Source: JAKQIM01 sp029557965
GTDB lineage: Bacteria > Chloroflexota > Anaerolineae > Anaerolineales > UBA4823
Reading direction: 5' to 3'
Length of the DNA: 26,899 nucleotides
NCBI GenBank assembly: GCA_035341015.1
Contig: DAOQUL010000057.1
Location: 1 to 26,899, forward strand
The translations under genes were made by a program, and so were the position numbers. The notes under the pieces are model-generated. The model was not told the DNA's origin, ran no database searches, and was given only the letters and a program-made list of their open reading frames with translations. Positions within the stretch are counted from its first letter, which is position 1, and the number at the start of each line of letters is the position of its first letter. This document shows positions 14,462 to 24,073 of the stretch, in pieces.

Positions 14462-17400
14462 ATGCCAGGCAACCCGCTTGTTGAACGCATTCTAGACAGC
14501 TTTGGCCTCACCGCCGATCAGCGTTGCGCCGCGTCGACCCGCGGCAGGGATATCGTCGTCACAGCAGGCGCCGGCAGCGGCAAGACGCGCACCCTGGTAG
14601 CGCGCTACCTTACGCTGCTGGCAGAAGGCCATTCTCCCCGCCGGGTGGCGGCCATCACGTTCACCAAAAAGGCCGCCCGCGAGATGCGGAACCGCGTCCG
14701 CTCGGCCATTGTCCAGCAGCTTGCTCTGGCTGAGACGGACGATCAGCGCCAGCTCTGGAGAGGCCTGGACGCACAAATGGACTCAGCCCGCATCGGCACG
14801 ATTCACAATTTGTGTGAACAGATCTTGCGCACCCATCCCGCCGAGGCTGGGGTTGACCCACGCTTTTCAGTTTTGGATGAAGGCCTGGCAGCCGCTCTGC
14901 GCTCCCAGGCCGTGACCGACACCCTCGACTGGCTGGTGGGAGAAGCCACCTATGCCCCCTTGCTGGCCGGGTCAACCACCAATGGCCTGCGAAGGCTGCT
15001 CGCCTTCTTGCTCGATCATCGGCTGGAAGCGCAAGATGCCCGCTCCCGCCCGGTGGATGTGCATAGGATGGTGGTCGATGAGCTGAGCCGCTTTGTCGAA
15101 CTCCCAGCTGTGGCCGAGCCCCTGGCCGATCTGCGCGCCTTACAGGCCTCCGAACGCTTGCAAGCAGATTCTGGCGACAAACTGGGCTCCGCCCTGGAAG
15201 ATTTCTTGCGCTGCTGGCAAAGCGTAGAAGAAGGCCTCAGGTATGACGATTGGCTACACGCCGCGCGGCATTTGGTGCTGGCCCGCCGGGCTGCCGCTGC
15301 GCGCGGCGGTAGCAAAACCTGCCAGGGCCGCTTGTCCATCGACCAGTTCAAAGAAGCTTACGACTTGTGGCTGGACCCCTGGCTGGGCGGAAAGAATGCC
15401 AAAGATCTGCCTCCAGACGAAGCGTTAGAGCATCTCTTCTTACAAACCCTGCCCCTGGTCTGGCAAGCCTTTGACCACCTCTTGCAAACTTACCAAACTG
15501 CCCTACGCCAACAGCAAGCCCTGGATTTCGACGATCTTGAGGCCGGAGCTGCCCGCTTGCTGGACCAACCAACCATCAAACACCACTGGCAGGGCCAGGT
15601 GGAAGCCCTGCTGGTCGATGAATTCCAGGATACCAATGCCCGCCAGCGCCAGATTGTGTTGGCCCTGTGCGGGGATAACCCGGGCCGTCTCTTTGTGGTC
15701 GGCGACGCCCGCCAGAGCATCTACCGCTTCCGAAAGGCAGATGTCACCGTATTCCGCGACCTTCAGCAAACTACACAACGCCAGGGCGGCCTGGTGATCA
15801 ACCTGGATCTCACCTACCGCGCCCATGCCCCTCTTCTGCAGGTCACAGGCCACCTCCTGGCAAAGGTCATGGGCGATCAACCCGACCCAGAACGCCCCTA
15901 TTACGTTCCCTTTACGCCCCTGCATTCGAATCACGATCTTCCCGAAACAGGTGTCCAGGCGCCTTATATAGAATTCGTATTGGGTGCCGGAGAGGATGCC
16001 GAAACCGCACGCCCATCCGCTGCCTGCGCCCTGGTGCAGCGCTTGCTTGAGCTGCGCCAGGCAGGCCAAATCCAGCGCTGGGATGATGTCACAATCTTGA
16101 TGCGCGCATCCACGGGCTTCCCCCATTACGAAGAAGCCCTGGAAGATGCCAGTATCCCCTTTGTCACCGTCGCCGGGCAAGGCTTTTACAACCGCCCTGA
16201 GATCCGCGATGTGCTCAATATGCTGCGCACCCTGGCCGACCCCTGGGACGACCTGGCCCTGGCTGGCCTGCTGCGTTCGCCCGCCTTTGGCCTGAGCGAC
16301 ACGGCCATCTATTTGCTGCGCTGGGCCTCCGGCCAAAAGCAGCCCCTTTGGACTGCCCTGCAAGGCGATCTATCTGCCCTGGCCGAATCCGACCAGGCCT
16401 ACGCCCATCGGGCCTTTGATCTGCTGCAAAAGCTGCGCCCATCGGTAGACCGCATTCCGGTGGCTGATCTGCTCAAGCAGTTGGTTGACCAGGTGGACTA
16501 TCGCGCCATCCTGGCCCCGGCTCAAGACGCATCTGGGCGCCTGTGGCGCAACCTGGATAAATTGTTGGCCGATGCCCAGGCCAGCAAACTATCAAACCTG
16601 CGGTCATTTCTAGAATATATTGACACCCTGCGCGACGTGGGCGCCCGCGAGGGCGAAGCCCCCGCCGATGCCGAAGGCTCGGTGCGCCTGATGACCATTC
16701 ACAAGGCCAAGGGGCTGGAATTCCGGGTCTTGGTGTTGGCAGACGCTGCCCGGCGGAACAAGAATACCAGCCAGGCAGCTTACCTCTTGCCCACCACCGG
16801 CCTAGCATATAAACTTGACCAATACCAGGCGGCTCCCTTGCTCTGCCGCCTGGCGCACCTGCAAGACGGCATGCAAGCCGAAGCCGAAGAAAAACGCCTG
16901 CTGTATGTGGCCCTGACCCGCGCCAAAGAAAAACTGCTCATCAGCGGCCATTGCACACAAACCAAAGCCGGGGACTGGAAAGCCGATGGCTGGCTGGGGG
17001 AACTTGCACAAGCTGGAGAAATTGACCTCGGCGCCGCCATCGATAGCGGTCAAGCAATCGAGGTGGCTGCCGCTGGCAGGCACCCACTGCGAGCCTGGGC
17101 TTTAGTCTCATCAAGCCCGGCGGCACCGGCCGCACAGCCTGGCTTGGCAGCCGAGTGGCCCACCTCAACCGCCACCCCGCTGTACCAATCCTTGAAAGAA
17201 CCCGAAGCGTCTCAGCCTGACTTGATCGACCCCGAACCAGGCGAAATGCAATACCCCTGGCGAGCAACTGGCGACCACCTGCGCCCTCCTGCCGAGGCCC
17301 TCGGCAGCCTGGTGCACGATGCCATCCGGCGATGGTCCTTTCCCGGCGACCCTGCTTTGCCAACCTTGCTCGAAACCGCCGCCCTTGAGGATGGTCTCGC

Positions 17401-17776
17401 CAGCCCAGCTCAGCGCGCAGAAGCCATACGCCTGGCAATACAATTATTGCAGCGCCTGCGCCAGCACCCACTCTGGCAAGAGATTGACCAGGCCCAGGCA
17501 CGGTATCACGAAGTTCCTTATACCCATTTCTCACCCAACAATCACCTGGATACTGGCTATATCGATTTGCTCTATCGCCACCAGGATGAATGGCACATCA
17601 TAGATTTCAAGACCGATTCACTGCACAGCGCCGCCGGGCGCCAGGCAGAGGTCGAGCACTACCGCCCGCAAATGCATCGCTACACCCAGGCCGTCTTGAA
17701 CCTCTTACACGAACCGGCGCGGGTGCACCTGTGCTTTCTGGACGATGAAGGGCGGGTCAGCTTACAAGAAATGTAA
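14462..17776 (+). CDS. addA: AddA-like UvrD/Rep-family helicase-nuclease
   Basis: A 1104-residue superfamily 1A helicase with a C-terminal nuclease, the motor subunit of the AddAB break-processing complex. Helicase motifs in order are: Walker A AGAGSGKT (35-42), TFTKKAAREMR (Ia), LLVDEFQDTN (II), VGDARQSIYRFR (III), LTYRAH (IV region), TIHKAKGLEFRVLVL (V) and LLYVALTRAKEKL (VI). The nuclease carries GSLVHDAIRRW, YIDLLYR and IIDFKTD (D1048, K1050). A GGGGAGG inside the end of addB lies 8 bp before the ATG, so the subunits are likely made together. Length is typical of AddA. An ordinary UvrD/PcrA is ruled out by the C-terminal nuclease and the AddB partner. Confidence 0.93.
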   Translation: MPGNPLVERILDSFGLTADQRCAASTRGRDIVVTAGAGSGKTRTLVARYLTLLAEGHSPRRVAAITFTKKAAREMRNRVRSAIVQQLALAETDDQRQLWRGLDAQMDSARIGTIHNLCEQILRTHPAEAGVDPRFSVLDEGLAAALRSQAVTDTLDWLVGEATYAPLLAGSTTNGLRRLLAFLLDHRLEAQDARSRPVDVHRMVVDELSRFVELPAVAEPLADLRALQASERLQADSGDKLGSALEDFLRCWQSVEEGLRYDDWLHAARHLVLARRAAAARGGSKTCQGRLSIDQFKEAYDLWLDPWLGGKNAKDLPPDEALEHLFLQTLPLVWQAFDHLLQTYQTALRQQQALDFDDLEAGAARLLDQPTIKHHWQGQVEALLVDEFQDTNARQRQIVLALCGDNPGRLFVVGDARQSIYRFRKADVTVFRDLQQTTQRQGGLVINLDLTYRAHAPLLQVTGHLLAKVMGDQPDPERPYYVPFTPLHSNHDLPETGVQAPYIEFVLGAGEDAETARPSAACALVQRLLELRQAGQIQRWDDVTILMRASTGFPHYEEALEDASIPFVTVAGQGFYNRPEIRDVLNMLRTLADPWDDLALAGLLRSPAFGLSDTAIYLLRWASGQKQPLWTALQGDLSALAESDQAYAHRAFDLLQKLRPSVDRIPVADLLKQLVDQVDYRAILAPAQDASGRLWRNLDKLLADAQASKLSNLRSFLEYIDTLRDVGAREGEAPADAEGSVRLMTIHKAKGLEFRVLVLADAARRNKNTSQAAYLLPTTGLAYKLDQYQAAPLLCRLAHLQDGMQAEAEEKRLLYVALTRAKEKLLISGHCTQTKAGDWKADGWLGELAQAGEIDLGAAIDSGQAIEVAAAGRHPLRAWALVSSSPAAPAAQPGLAAEWPTSTATPLYQSLKEPEASQPDLIDPEPGEMQYPWRATGDHLRPPAEALGSLVHDAIRRWSFPGDPALPTLLETAALEDGLASPAQRAEAIRLAIQLLQRLRQHPLWQEIDQAQARYHEVPYTHFSPNNHLDTGYIDLLYRHQDEWHIIDFKTDSLHSAAGRQAEVEHYRPQMHRYTQAVLNLLHEPARVHLCFLDDEGRVSLQEM

Positions 17777-17786
17777 CAGAATGGTG

Positions 17787-17792
17787 TAAAAT
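17787..17792 (+). promoter_or_regulatory. Possible -10 box before the STAND NTPase cluster
   Basis: TAAAAT 45 bp before the next ATG, in the 60-bp gap after addA. The best -35 (TTACAA, 17762-17767) is 19 bp away, so the promoter is weak or absent. Read-through from addA is possible. Confidence 0.3.
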
Positions 17793-17836
17793 TAAGGCGT
17801 CCATACTTTAGGTCAAAATCAGGCGAGGAAGAAAAC

Positions 17837-19642
17837 ATGAACCTTCCAGATTTTGTAGATCGACAGCTGCGCGACATGCTGATCACATATTTCGAAACGC
17901 CGCCCAACGACAAAAAGATGATCTTGTTGGACAGCCCGGCAGGCATGGGCAAGACTTACCTGATGACCCAGGTTTGCCTGTCACTGCTAGAGCACGCCCG
18001 CACCAAACGAAACAGGCATTGGAAATTCATCCGCCTGGATTTTCGCGGGCCGCAAGCCTATCACACCAGAACCCATATTTTAGAAGAAATTGCCCGGCAG
18101 TTTTGCAGTGACCTGCGCTGGGATACGATCTGCAACCAGCTCAGCCAGGCAGCGCAAAACGACCCCGGCTCATTGGAGCTCTTAAAACGGATCACCAAGG
18201 TGCCTCTCTCAGAAGATGCCGAGGCCGCTCTACTGCGCACCTTGAGCAATATCGTAAAAGAAGATATGCAGTCGATCGGCAATGCCCTGGTGCGCCTGTT
18301 TCGAGACGCCCCCATTCAAGAGCTTCAAGACCAGGCCGCTTTTCATAAAGAAAACGTCCAGATTTATGCCCTGATCGAGTTTGTCCAGGCGCTTCGGGAG
18401 CGCCAGGAACAAAGCGCCCGAAAAAAGGACGCCGAGCCGTTTCCCACCCATGCCATCCTGATTCTCGACAGCCTGGAGAACATCGCCGACCCCGATCTGC
18501 TCAAGTGGGTCTTGAATCGGTTGGCCCCTGAGCTGCACAACGGCCTGCAGGGTATTGCCGTTCAAAACTTCTTCGTGATCGCCATGGGGCGTTTTATCTC
18601 CCACAATCTCGAAATGGGCACCCGCAAGTTGTACTTTTCTCGTTATGAATTGGACCCATTTCCCAAAACCGTGGTGGAGGATCTGCTGCGTTGCTTTGAA
18701 GATCAGCAGTTTTCGGACCCCAAAAACGCCGCCCAGGTCTCCCAATTGGCGCGCAAGCTCACCTGGGTCTGCGGTGGACATCCCCGCCTGCTTAATAAAG
18801 TCGTCCTCACACTCTACAACCGTCCCTTGCATTTCTCCAGCTTGCGGCATGACCCGCGTGATAGGATGTACTGGTACAACAATCCGGTGTTGGGCATTCA
18901 ACAGATCTTGATCAACGAACGCCAGATGGCGATTGGCGAGATCACTTCCATTCTGAACCAAGAAGAAAAGCAAACCCTTGAACTGTTAAGTGTCTTCCGG
19001 AATTTCAATGTAGCCACGCTAGATTTCATCCTCAACAAGATTGCCACCTTGAACCAGCCCGGGGCCTGGCCACAATTCTCCAGCAATGTTCGAAAACTGT
19101 TCGATCAAATTGAGGGACGCCGCCTGATCGGCAGTTCACGCGTAGCGCCCTTTTACTCTGGGCATGTTGTCCTACGCTTGATTGCCACCCAAATGCTGGC
19201 TCAAGATCCCCCCACTCGGTTTTGCCAGCTCAACCAGTGGGCGCTCGAAATGTTCGAGAACTGGGTACGAGGCTGCTTCCCCAATAATCCCGACCGGCCC
19301 CAGCCAATCCCGGGGGATTACCAAAAGATTTGCGTTGTCGAGTGGCTGTTCCACCGCTTGTGCCTGGCCCGCTACTGCCCAGATGGGTATCCGCTTGACC
19401 CATTCCCTGGTCGCAGCGTACTGATCGACCTGGCACAGGATATCAGCGACCAATTAGCAAATATTCTGCAAAACGTTGTCGATTTCCCATACCTGGCGAA
19501 CAGCCGGGTTCAGCAAATCCACGAGATCGCCACCGCCATTGAAGACGATGAACAAATCGACCATCTGATCCATGAGATCGCTTGGGAAGATCAAACTCTG
19601 TATGACGATATTCGCTCGCGGATTCTAATGGCATTTGCGTAA
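17837..19642 (+). CDS. STAND-type P-loop NTPase (first of pair)
   Basis: A 601-residue NTPase. Walker A is SPAGMGKT (33-40), Walker B is AILILDSLE (about 206-214), and a STAND/NACHT-like G-x-P element is present, CGGHPRLLNK (about 312-321). A winged-helix-like region follows (EEKQTLELLSVFRNFNVATLDFILNK). No TPR, WD40 or enzymatic effector domain is recognisable in the C-terminal 200 residues, which are helical and acidic. STAND proteins act as ATP-dependent switches in signalling, immunity and cell death. A GAGGAAG ribosome-binding site precedes the ATG. The TPR-bearing NTPase starts 20 bp after its stop, suggesting a two-NTPase unit. I do not recognise a named family; an archaeal-type AAA ATPase is an alternative. 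Confidence 0.72.
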   Translation: MNLPDFVDRQLRDMLITYFETPPNDKKMILLDSPAGMGKTYLMTQVCLSLLEHARTKRNRHWKFIRLDFRGPQAYHTRTHILEEIARQFCSDLRWDTICNQLSQAAQNDPGSLELLKRITKVPLSEDAEAALLRTLSNIVKEDMQSIGNALVRLFRDAPIQELQDQAAFHKENVQIYALIEFVQALRERQEQSARKKDAEPFPTHAILILDSLENIADPDLLKWVLNRLAPELHNGLQGIAVQNFFVIAMGRFISHNLEMGTRKLYFSRYELDPFPKTVVEDLLRCFEDQQFSDPKNAAQVSQLARKLTWVCGGHPRLLNKVVLTLYNRPLHFSSLRHDPRDRMYWYNNPVLGIQQILINERQMAIGEITSILNQEEKQTLELLSVFRNFNVATLDFILNKIATLNQPGAWPQFSSNVRKLFDQIEGRRLIGSSRVAPFYSGHVVLRLIATQMLAQDPPTRFCQLNQWALEMFENWVRGCFPNNPDRPQPIPGDYQKICVVEWLFHRLCLARYCPDGYPLDPFPGRSVLIDLAQDISDQLANILQNVVDFPYLANSRVQQIHEIATAIEDDEQIDHLIHEIAWEDQTLYDDIRSRILMAFA

Positions 19643-19662
19643 CCGAACGCGTGGAGGACAAA

Positions 19663-22600
19663 ATGACTGAGAGCAAAAAACATCAGCTTTATTTTGGCCG
19701 CGAGACCGAAAAAGAGTATATCCGTCACTGCATCACCGATCCAGAGGCCAATCGCTACCTGATCTACCTCTGTGGCGCAGGCGGCGTTGGCAAAACTGCC
19801 TTCATGGATCTGATCTCCAACCTGTACGGAGATAATCCCGCTACCCTGGTGCTGGATACGGTCGACTTTGACGATCTCACCCTGCGCATGCCCACCAATT
19901 TTATGGAGCGCATGGTCAGCCAGTTAACTGCCCGAGAAAAGAAAACTCGCATCTCATTCAGGAAGTTCCTGAACTTGTGGACTCAAAGCATTGGCGAAAG
20001 CCTGTCGCAGCGCGAAGAACAACTGCCTGAGATCCGCACAGCCTTCGTCAACGGGATGAACAACCTGGCCAAAAGACGGCGGCTCGTGTTCTTGATCGAC
20101 ACCCTAGAAAAAGCACCCCTATGGTTCCCGGGATTCTTTGCCCAAACCATCGCCTCGATCCAGAACCTGGTAGTTGTGGTGGCGGGTCGCCCACAAAGCC
20201 AGGGGATCGAACATCAGCTAGAAGAAGCGGTCAAGACCGCGAACGGAACACTGCCGGCATTTACGATCCACCCCTTTGAAACCTGGGGCGGGCTGGACCT
20301 GGATCATTGCCATGAGTACTTCGCCCAGGTTGATCTGAGCGGCGCAGCAGGCGACCTGGCCATGGTAGGGATCAAGCTGGATAACAAATTCAAAAAGAAG
20401 ATCTGGAAGCTGGCGAACGGCATCCCCTTCCAGGTTAACCTGGCTATCAGCCTGATCCACTACCTGGAAATGCAGGATTCGGTCCTTAATCGAGCGATTC
20501 ATGCCCTGATGACCAAGATCCAAAACGCATCCCTGGACGAGATGAATGACCAGCGTTTGCGAGACGAGTTTCAGCGCGCCCTGGTCATGCCCTTTGTGGT
20601 CAACTACAAGCATTCCCGCGCTCCCGGAGAAACGATCGACTGCACCAGCCGTATCATCATGCTGCTGGCACATACAAACCATTTCGCGTCCCACGTGATT
20701 GGCGGCTTTGATTCCACCTTGCTGGCAGAGTTGGACGATGCCTTGACCGAAAAAGACATCGAGTGCGGCCTGGAGGAAATCCGCTCTCAACGCGAAAAGT
20801 TATACACCTTCGTAAAACTATACCGGGGTCCAGATGGGCGCATCAGCGGGGTCGGCCTGCACGACGAAATGGTGCGCATGCTCAACAAGTTTGCCTGGAT
20901 GCAGCTTGAACCTCCTGGGTTGACCGACCCACCCCGCAAAAACATCAGCATGAAGTTGGTCGCCCATTATGACCGGCGGTGTGCGGCCATCTCAGGCCAA
21001 GAAAATGGCTCGCCTACGGACGGCGATTGGATGCATGCGGTGGATACCCCCGAAGGCCAGGCCCTGCTGTTGGCCCGCACCTTCCACGCCTTATACCTGG
21101 ATGTGCGCCAGGGATGGGATTGGATCTATAACCTCTCCGAGCGCATCTTCAAGCAATCGTACTTCGACACCTTACTGTTTGATTCGGTCGAGGCGTACGT
21201 ACGCGGGGAAGATATCGGGGACGAGGCTGACGTGCAAGCGCGCATGGACGTCTGGAAAGCCGCTTCGCTGATCGCGCGCCGGGAAGAAAAGGGCGCTCTA
21301 GAAGATGCTGCCAACCTGTTGCACAAAAGCATCGATGCCTGGTCTGCTCAATACAGCGAACAAGAGGCCACCATCAATAAAATGGAGCAGGCCATCAAGG
21401 TGATGCAAGAGCAGCGCCGGGCACTGCTGGCAAAACAAGCCCAGGGTGTGCCCATCGAAGCCGCAATTCAACACTTCAACCAACTCATTGCCGATGACAA
21501 AACGGCCATTCAAAACATGAGCCAGCTCAGCGATCTAGAGCGGGCCTACACAGCCTTGGGATACGTTTATCGGCTGGAATCGCGCTGGGATGATGCCATC
21601 AAATACTATAATACCGCGCTGCGTTACAGCCGCTGGCTGGGGAACCGGGATAATATCGCTGAGATCTCCAATAACATTGCCAACGTGTATCTTCTCTCGG
21701 GGCAGTTGTACCGGGCCGCCCTATACAGCCAGATCAGTACCATCATCCGCAAACGCCTCGAGATACAAGATAAGCTTGGCAACTCCTATCGCATCCTCGG
21801 CATGATCAACTGGCGCATCGGCAACACGTACGAGTGCCGCGGGTACTGGCACCTGGCACGCCAGTGCTACGCCAGCCGTCCATCAGATCTTGCCATCATC
21901 GATCAATACGATGGGTATATTTATTACCGCATCGGCGACACCGACCGCGGCTACCGTGTGCGCAAGCAAATCCCTGGCTTTGGCGAAAAGGTCCCCGACG
22001 TGCAGTCCTTCCCCTTGCTCGAAAAAGCCATCCAAAACCTCGAGCGTAGCGACCGCCAGGATGAACTGGCATCCACATACAACATCCTCAGCCGGGCTTA
22101 CCGCCGAGATAACGATTTTGATAAGGCCGAAAGGTCTGCCGAAAAAGCACTGCTTCTGTCAAGGAATATGCCTTACCGCAAGGCCGAAGCCTACTTAAGC
22201 ATGGCCATGTTGTACTACCGCTGGGGCCGCCGAGATTGGCACAAGGGCGACGAGACCCAGGCCCTTCAAAAATTCGAGAAGGTACGCGATTACTTCAGAG
22301 AAGGCTTTCCAATTGCTCAAGAACGCCAGTTAATTGATCTGATCAGCGTCTTCAACGGGGTCATGGGCAATGTGGAATATGCCTTAGGCGAGGCATATCC
22401 AGAAGAGAATGGGCACTACGAAGCGGCGTTTCGCTATTACGTACAAGAATGCCTGGCCGCGGCGCGCACCAAAGAACTGCGTTTCGAGCGCGCCTTGAAC
22501 GAAATCGTCGCCGACCGGCTCGCCCGCACCCCACTCAACCTGGCAATGCAATTTGCCAACATGCTGACCGATGAAAGCGCCTGGATCAATGCCGGTCTCG

Positions 22601-23901
22601 AACGACAGTACCATACGCTCGTGCACGAGGTCGATGGCATCAAGCAGTTCTTAGGCGTGCCTGCCTCTGACGAGATCAAAGCCATGGACCAGCGCTTCAA
22701 CCAATACATGCGCACCGGCGAATACAAAAAGGCCCTGGCCGAAGCCAACGGAGCCTTATCGCAGTTCTATCGCATTCGCTGGAGCATTGATACCGTGCGC
22801 GTCCTGCTCAAAACCGCCCAGGCATACCGAAAATTAGCCCAGTATACCGAGGCGCGGCGCTACTGCAAGCAGGCCCTGGTGATCGTAGAAGGCATGCTGG
22901 GGGTCTTTGAAGTCAATGGAACAGAAGCCGAAATGATCGAGTTGATCAAGCTGAAAGCCCATTCAGATTTCACCATGGGACGCATCTTGTGGGAGATTGG
23001 CAACACAGCCGAAGCAGCCACCCATTTCACCGACGCGCTTGAGATGTATATCAAACATCGCGAAGATCCAGAAATGTACGAAGGCCTGGTGCGGTCGGTG
23101 CAATACGAGGGATTCATGCGCTTCCGCATTCGCGAGTTCGACCAGGCGCTGACTTTCTTAGAATGGGCCGAGGCTGAATACCGCAAGATGAACAACCAGC
23201 GTCGCGTCCTCAAGGTGTTGATCATCAAGGCCCGCGTGCTGCGCGACCGCAATAACGAAGGGGATATTGCCGCCGCCCGCCTTGCACTGGATGAAGCCCA
23301 GCAAATCATCCAGGCAATGCCCAACAGCCCTCACGGGGTCGATAAATACGCCGAGGCCGAGTGCTATCTTACTTTGATGATCCTGGAATACCAGGAACAC
23401 AGTGCAGCACAAGACCCCGCCGAGCGCCTTGCCCACCTGGATGCGGCAGAAAAATGGTACACCAAAGGCATGGAAATCGCCCTCCAAAACCAATATATCC
23501 TCTTATTAGCTGTCTTTGAGGGTGTGGAGGGCAACATTTTGTTTGACCGCCTGACTTTGTTAGCCAGGGGCCGCAAAAAACCAGACCTCGAACCGGCTTT
23601 TACCCACTACCTGGAAGAATGCCGTTGGGACACCTACTACGAAAAACGACGCTTCTTCCGTTCTTTAGACTTATTGATGCGCCGGTTAAGTGTGATGAGC
23701 AGCGATGAGGTATTGCATTACGTGGACTTCTTACGCGCCCGCTGGATCGAGCTGGACCATCAGCAAAAGCTGCCTCGCCTGGCATCCAATGGCCCGGCAG
23801 ATTCATCGGCTCAGGCAGGAGCACATTCTGAATACCTGGTAGATATGGATTATTTCTGTAATTTAATGGAGGAGTTCAGTGAATATATTGCCCGACCCTA
23901 A
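19663..23901 (+). CDS. Large STAND NTPase with coiled coil and TPR-like repeats
   Basis: A 1412-residue protein. The ATG at 19663 follows GTGGAGGAC; an upstream GTG at 19651 overlaps this site and is less likely. It opens with a STAND-like YFGRETEKEYI, then Walker A CGAGGVGKTA (37-46), Walker B LVFLIDTLEK (about 141-150), VVVVAGRPQ (sensor-like) and the G-x-P element ANGIPFQVN (251-259). A coiled-coil-rich segment lies near 555-600. TPR-like helical hairpins occupy much of residues 625-1340, for example near 626-655, 801-835, 1042-1077 and 1097-1130. TPR arrays usually hold a ligand or partner while the NTPase gates oligomerisation. There is no TIR or nuclease domain, so an effector would be separate; the caspase-like gene downstream is the best candidate. 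The last codons contain the ribosome-binding site of the next small gene. Confidence 0.8.
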   Translation: MTESKKHQLYFGRETEKEYIRHCITDPEANRYLIYLCGAGGVGKTAFMDLISNLYGDNPATLVLDTVDFDDLTLRMPTNFMERMVSQLTAREKKTRISFRKFLNLWTQSIGESLSQREEQLPEIRTAFVNGMNNLAKRRRLVFLIDTLEKAPLWFPGFFAQTIASIQNLVVVVAGRPQSQGIEHQLEEAVKTANGTLPAFTIHPFETWGGLDLDHCHEYFAQVDLSGAAGDLAMVGIKLDNKFKKKIWKLANGIPFQVNLAISLIHYLEMQDSVLNRAIHALMTKIQNASLDEMNDQRLRDEFQRALVMPFVVNYKHSRAPGETIDCTSRIIMLLAHTNHFASHVIGGFDSTLLAELDDALTEKDIECGLEEIRSQREKLYTFVKLYRGPDGRISGVGLHDEMVRMLNKFAWMQLEPPGLTDPPRKNISMKLVAHYDRRCAAISGQENGSPTDGDWMHAVDTPEGQALLLARTFHALYLDVRQGWDWIYNLSERIFKQSYFDTLLFDSVEAYVRGEDIGDEADVQARMDVWKAASLIARREEKGALEDAANLLHKSIDAWSAQYSEQEATINKMEQAIKVMQEQRRALLAKQAQGVPIEAAIQHFNQLIADDKTAIQNMSQLSDLERAYTALGYVYRLESRWDDAIKYYNTALRYSRWLGNRDNIAEISNNIANVYLLSGQLYRAALYSQISTIIRKRLEIQDKLGNSYRILGMINWRIGNTYECRGYWHLARQCYASRPSDLAIIDQYDGYIYYRIGDTDRGYRVRKQIPGFGEKVPDVQSFPLLEKAIQNLERSDRQDELASTYNILSRAYRRDNDFDKAERSAEKALLLSRNMPYRKAEAYLSMAMLYYRWGRRDWHKGDETQALQKFEKVRDYFREGFPIAQERQLIDLISVFNGVMGNVEYALGEAYPEENGHYEAAFRYYVQECLAAARTKELRFERALNEIVADRLARTPLNLAMQFANMLTDESAWINAGLERQYHTLVHEVDGIKQFLGVPASDEIKAMDQRFNQYMRTGEYKKALAEANGALSQFYRIRWSIDTVRVLLKTAQAYRKLAQYTEARRYCKQALVIVEGMLGVFEVNGTEAEMIELIKLKAHSDFTMGRILWEIGNTAEAATHFTDALEMYIKHREDPEMYEGLVRSVQYEGFMRFRIREFDQALTFLEWAEAEYRKMNNQRRVLKVLIIKARVLRDRNNEGDIAAARLALDEAQQIIQAMPNSPHGVDKYAEAECYLTLMILEYQEHSAAQDPAERLAHLDAAEKWYTKGMEIALQNQYILLLAVFEGVEGNILFDRLTLLARGRKKPDLEPAFTHYLEECRWDTYYEKRRFFRSLDLLMRRLSVMSSDEVLHYVDFLRARWIELDHQQKLPRLASNGPADSSAQAGAHSEYLVDMDYFCNLMEEFSEYIARP

Positions 23902-24073
23902 CCAGGCCACCCCCGTTCCCCAGGGCGAGATGGCAGATGAAAGCGGGCTGCCTGACTTCCTGCTCTCCGCCGTTCAACCCTGCCGGGTGAAGTTGACCCC
24001 GCTCCCTTCGGAACAAACCCCTCCGACGAAGACCAAAGCAGAACTGCTTGCCGATGGTCAATGCGAGGTATGA
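23879..24073 (+). CDS. Small peptide, candidate substrate of the adjacent radical SAM enzyme
   Basis: A 64-residue product from GTG 23879, which lies 4 bp after GGAGGAG (23868-23874) inside the end of the NTPase gene. The stop TGA overlaps the ATG of the radical SAM gene (ATGA, 24070-24073). Strong ribosome-binding site, two-sided overlap and unchanged orientation make a real gene likely. The peptide has eight prolines after the fourth residue, a short hydrophobic stretch LPDFLLSAVQP (24-34), one aromatic residue (F27) and two cysteines (C35 and C62). It ends in LLADGQCEV. A precursor role is inferred from position and size, since no known precursor family is recognised. An internal ATG at residue 18 is a weaker start. 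It could instead be an accessory protein. Confidence 0.6.
   Translation: MNILPDPNQATPVPQGEMADESGLPDFLLSAVQPCRVKLTPLPSEQTPPTKTKAELLADGQCEV

Noticed and set aside
15503..16363. A 286-codon minus-strand frame inside addA
   Set aside because: It lies antisense to the conserved helicase motifs and its composition is typical of an antisense shadow in GC-rich DNA.
23879..24073. Calling the small peptide a member of the FxsA (FxSxx-COOH) family
   Set aside because: The C-terminus is GQCEV and the only Phe is at residue 27, so the defining tail is absent. Only the neighbourhood is similar.
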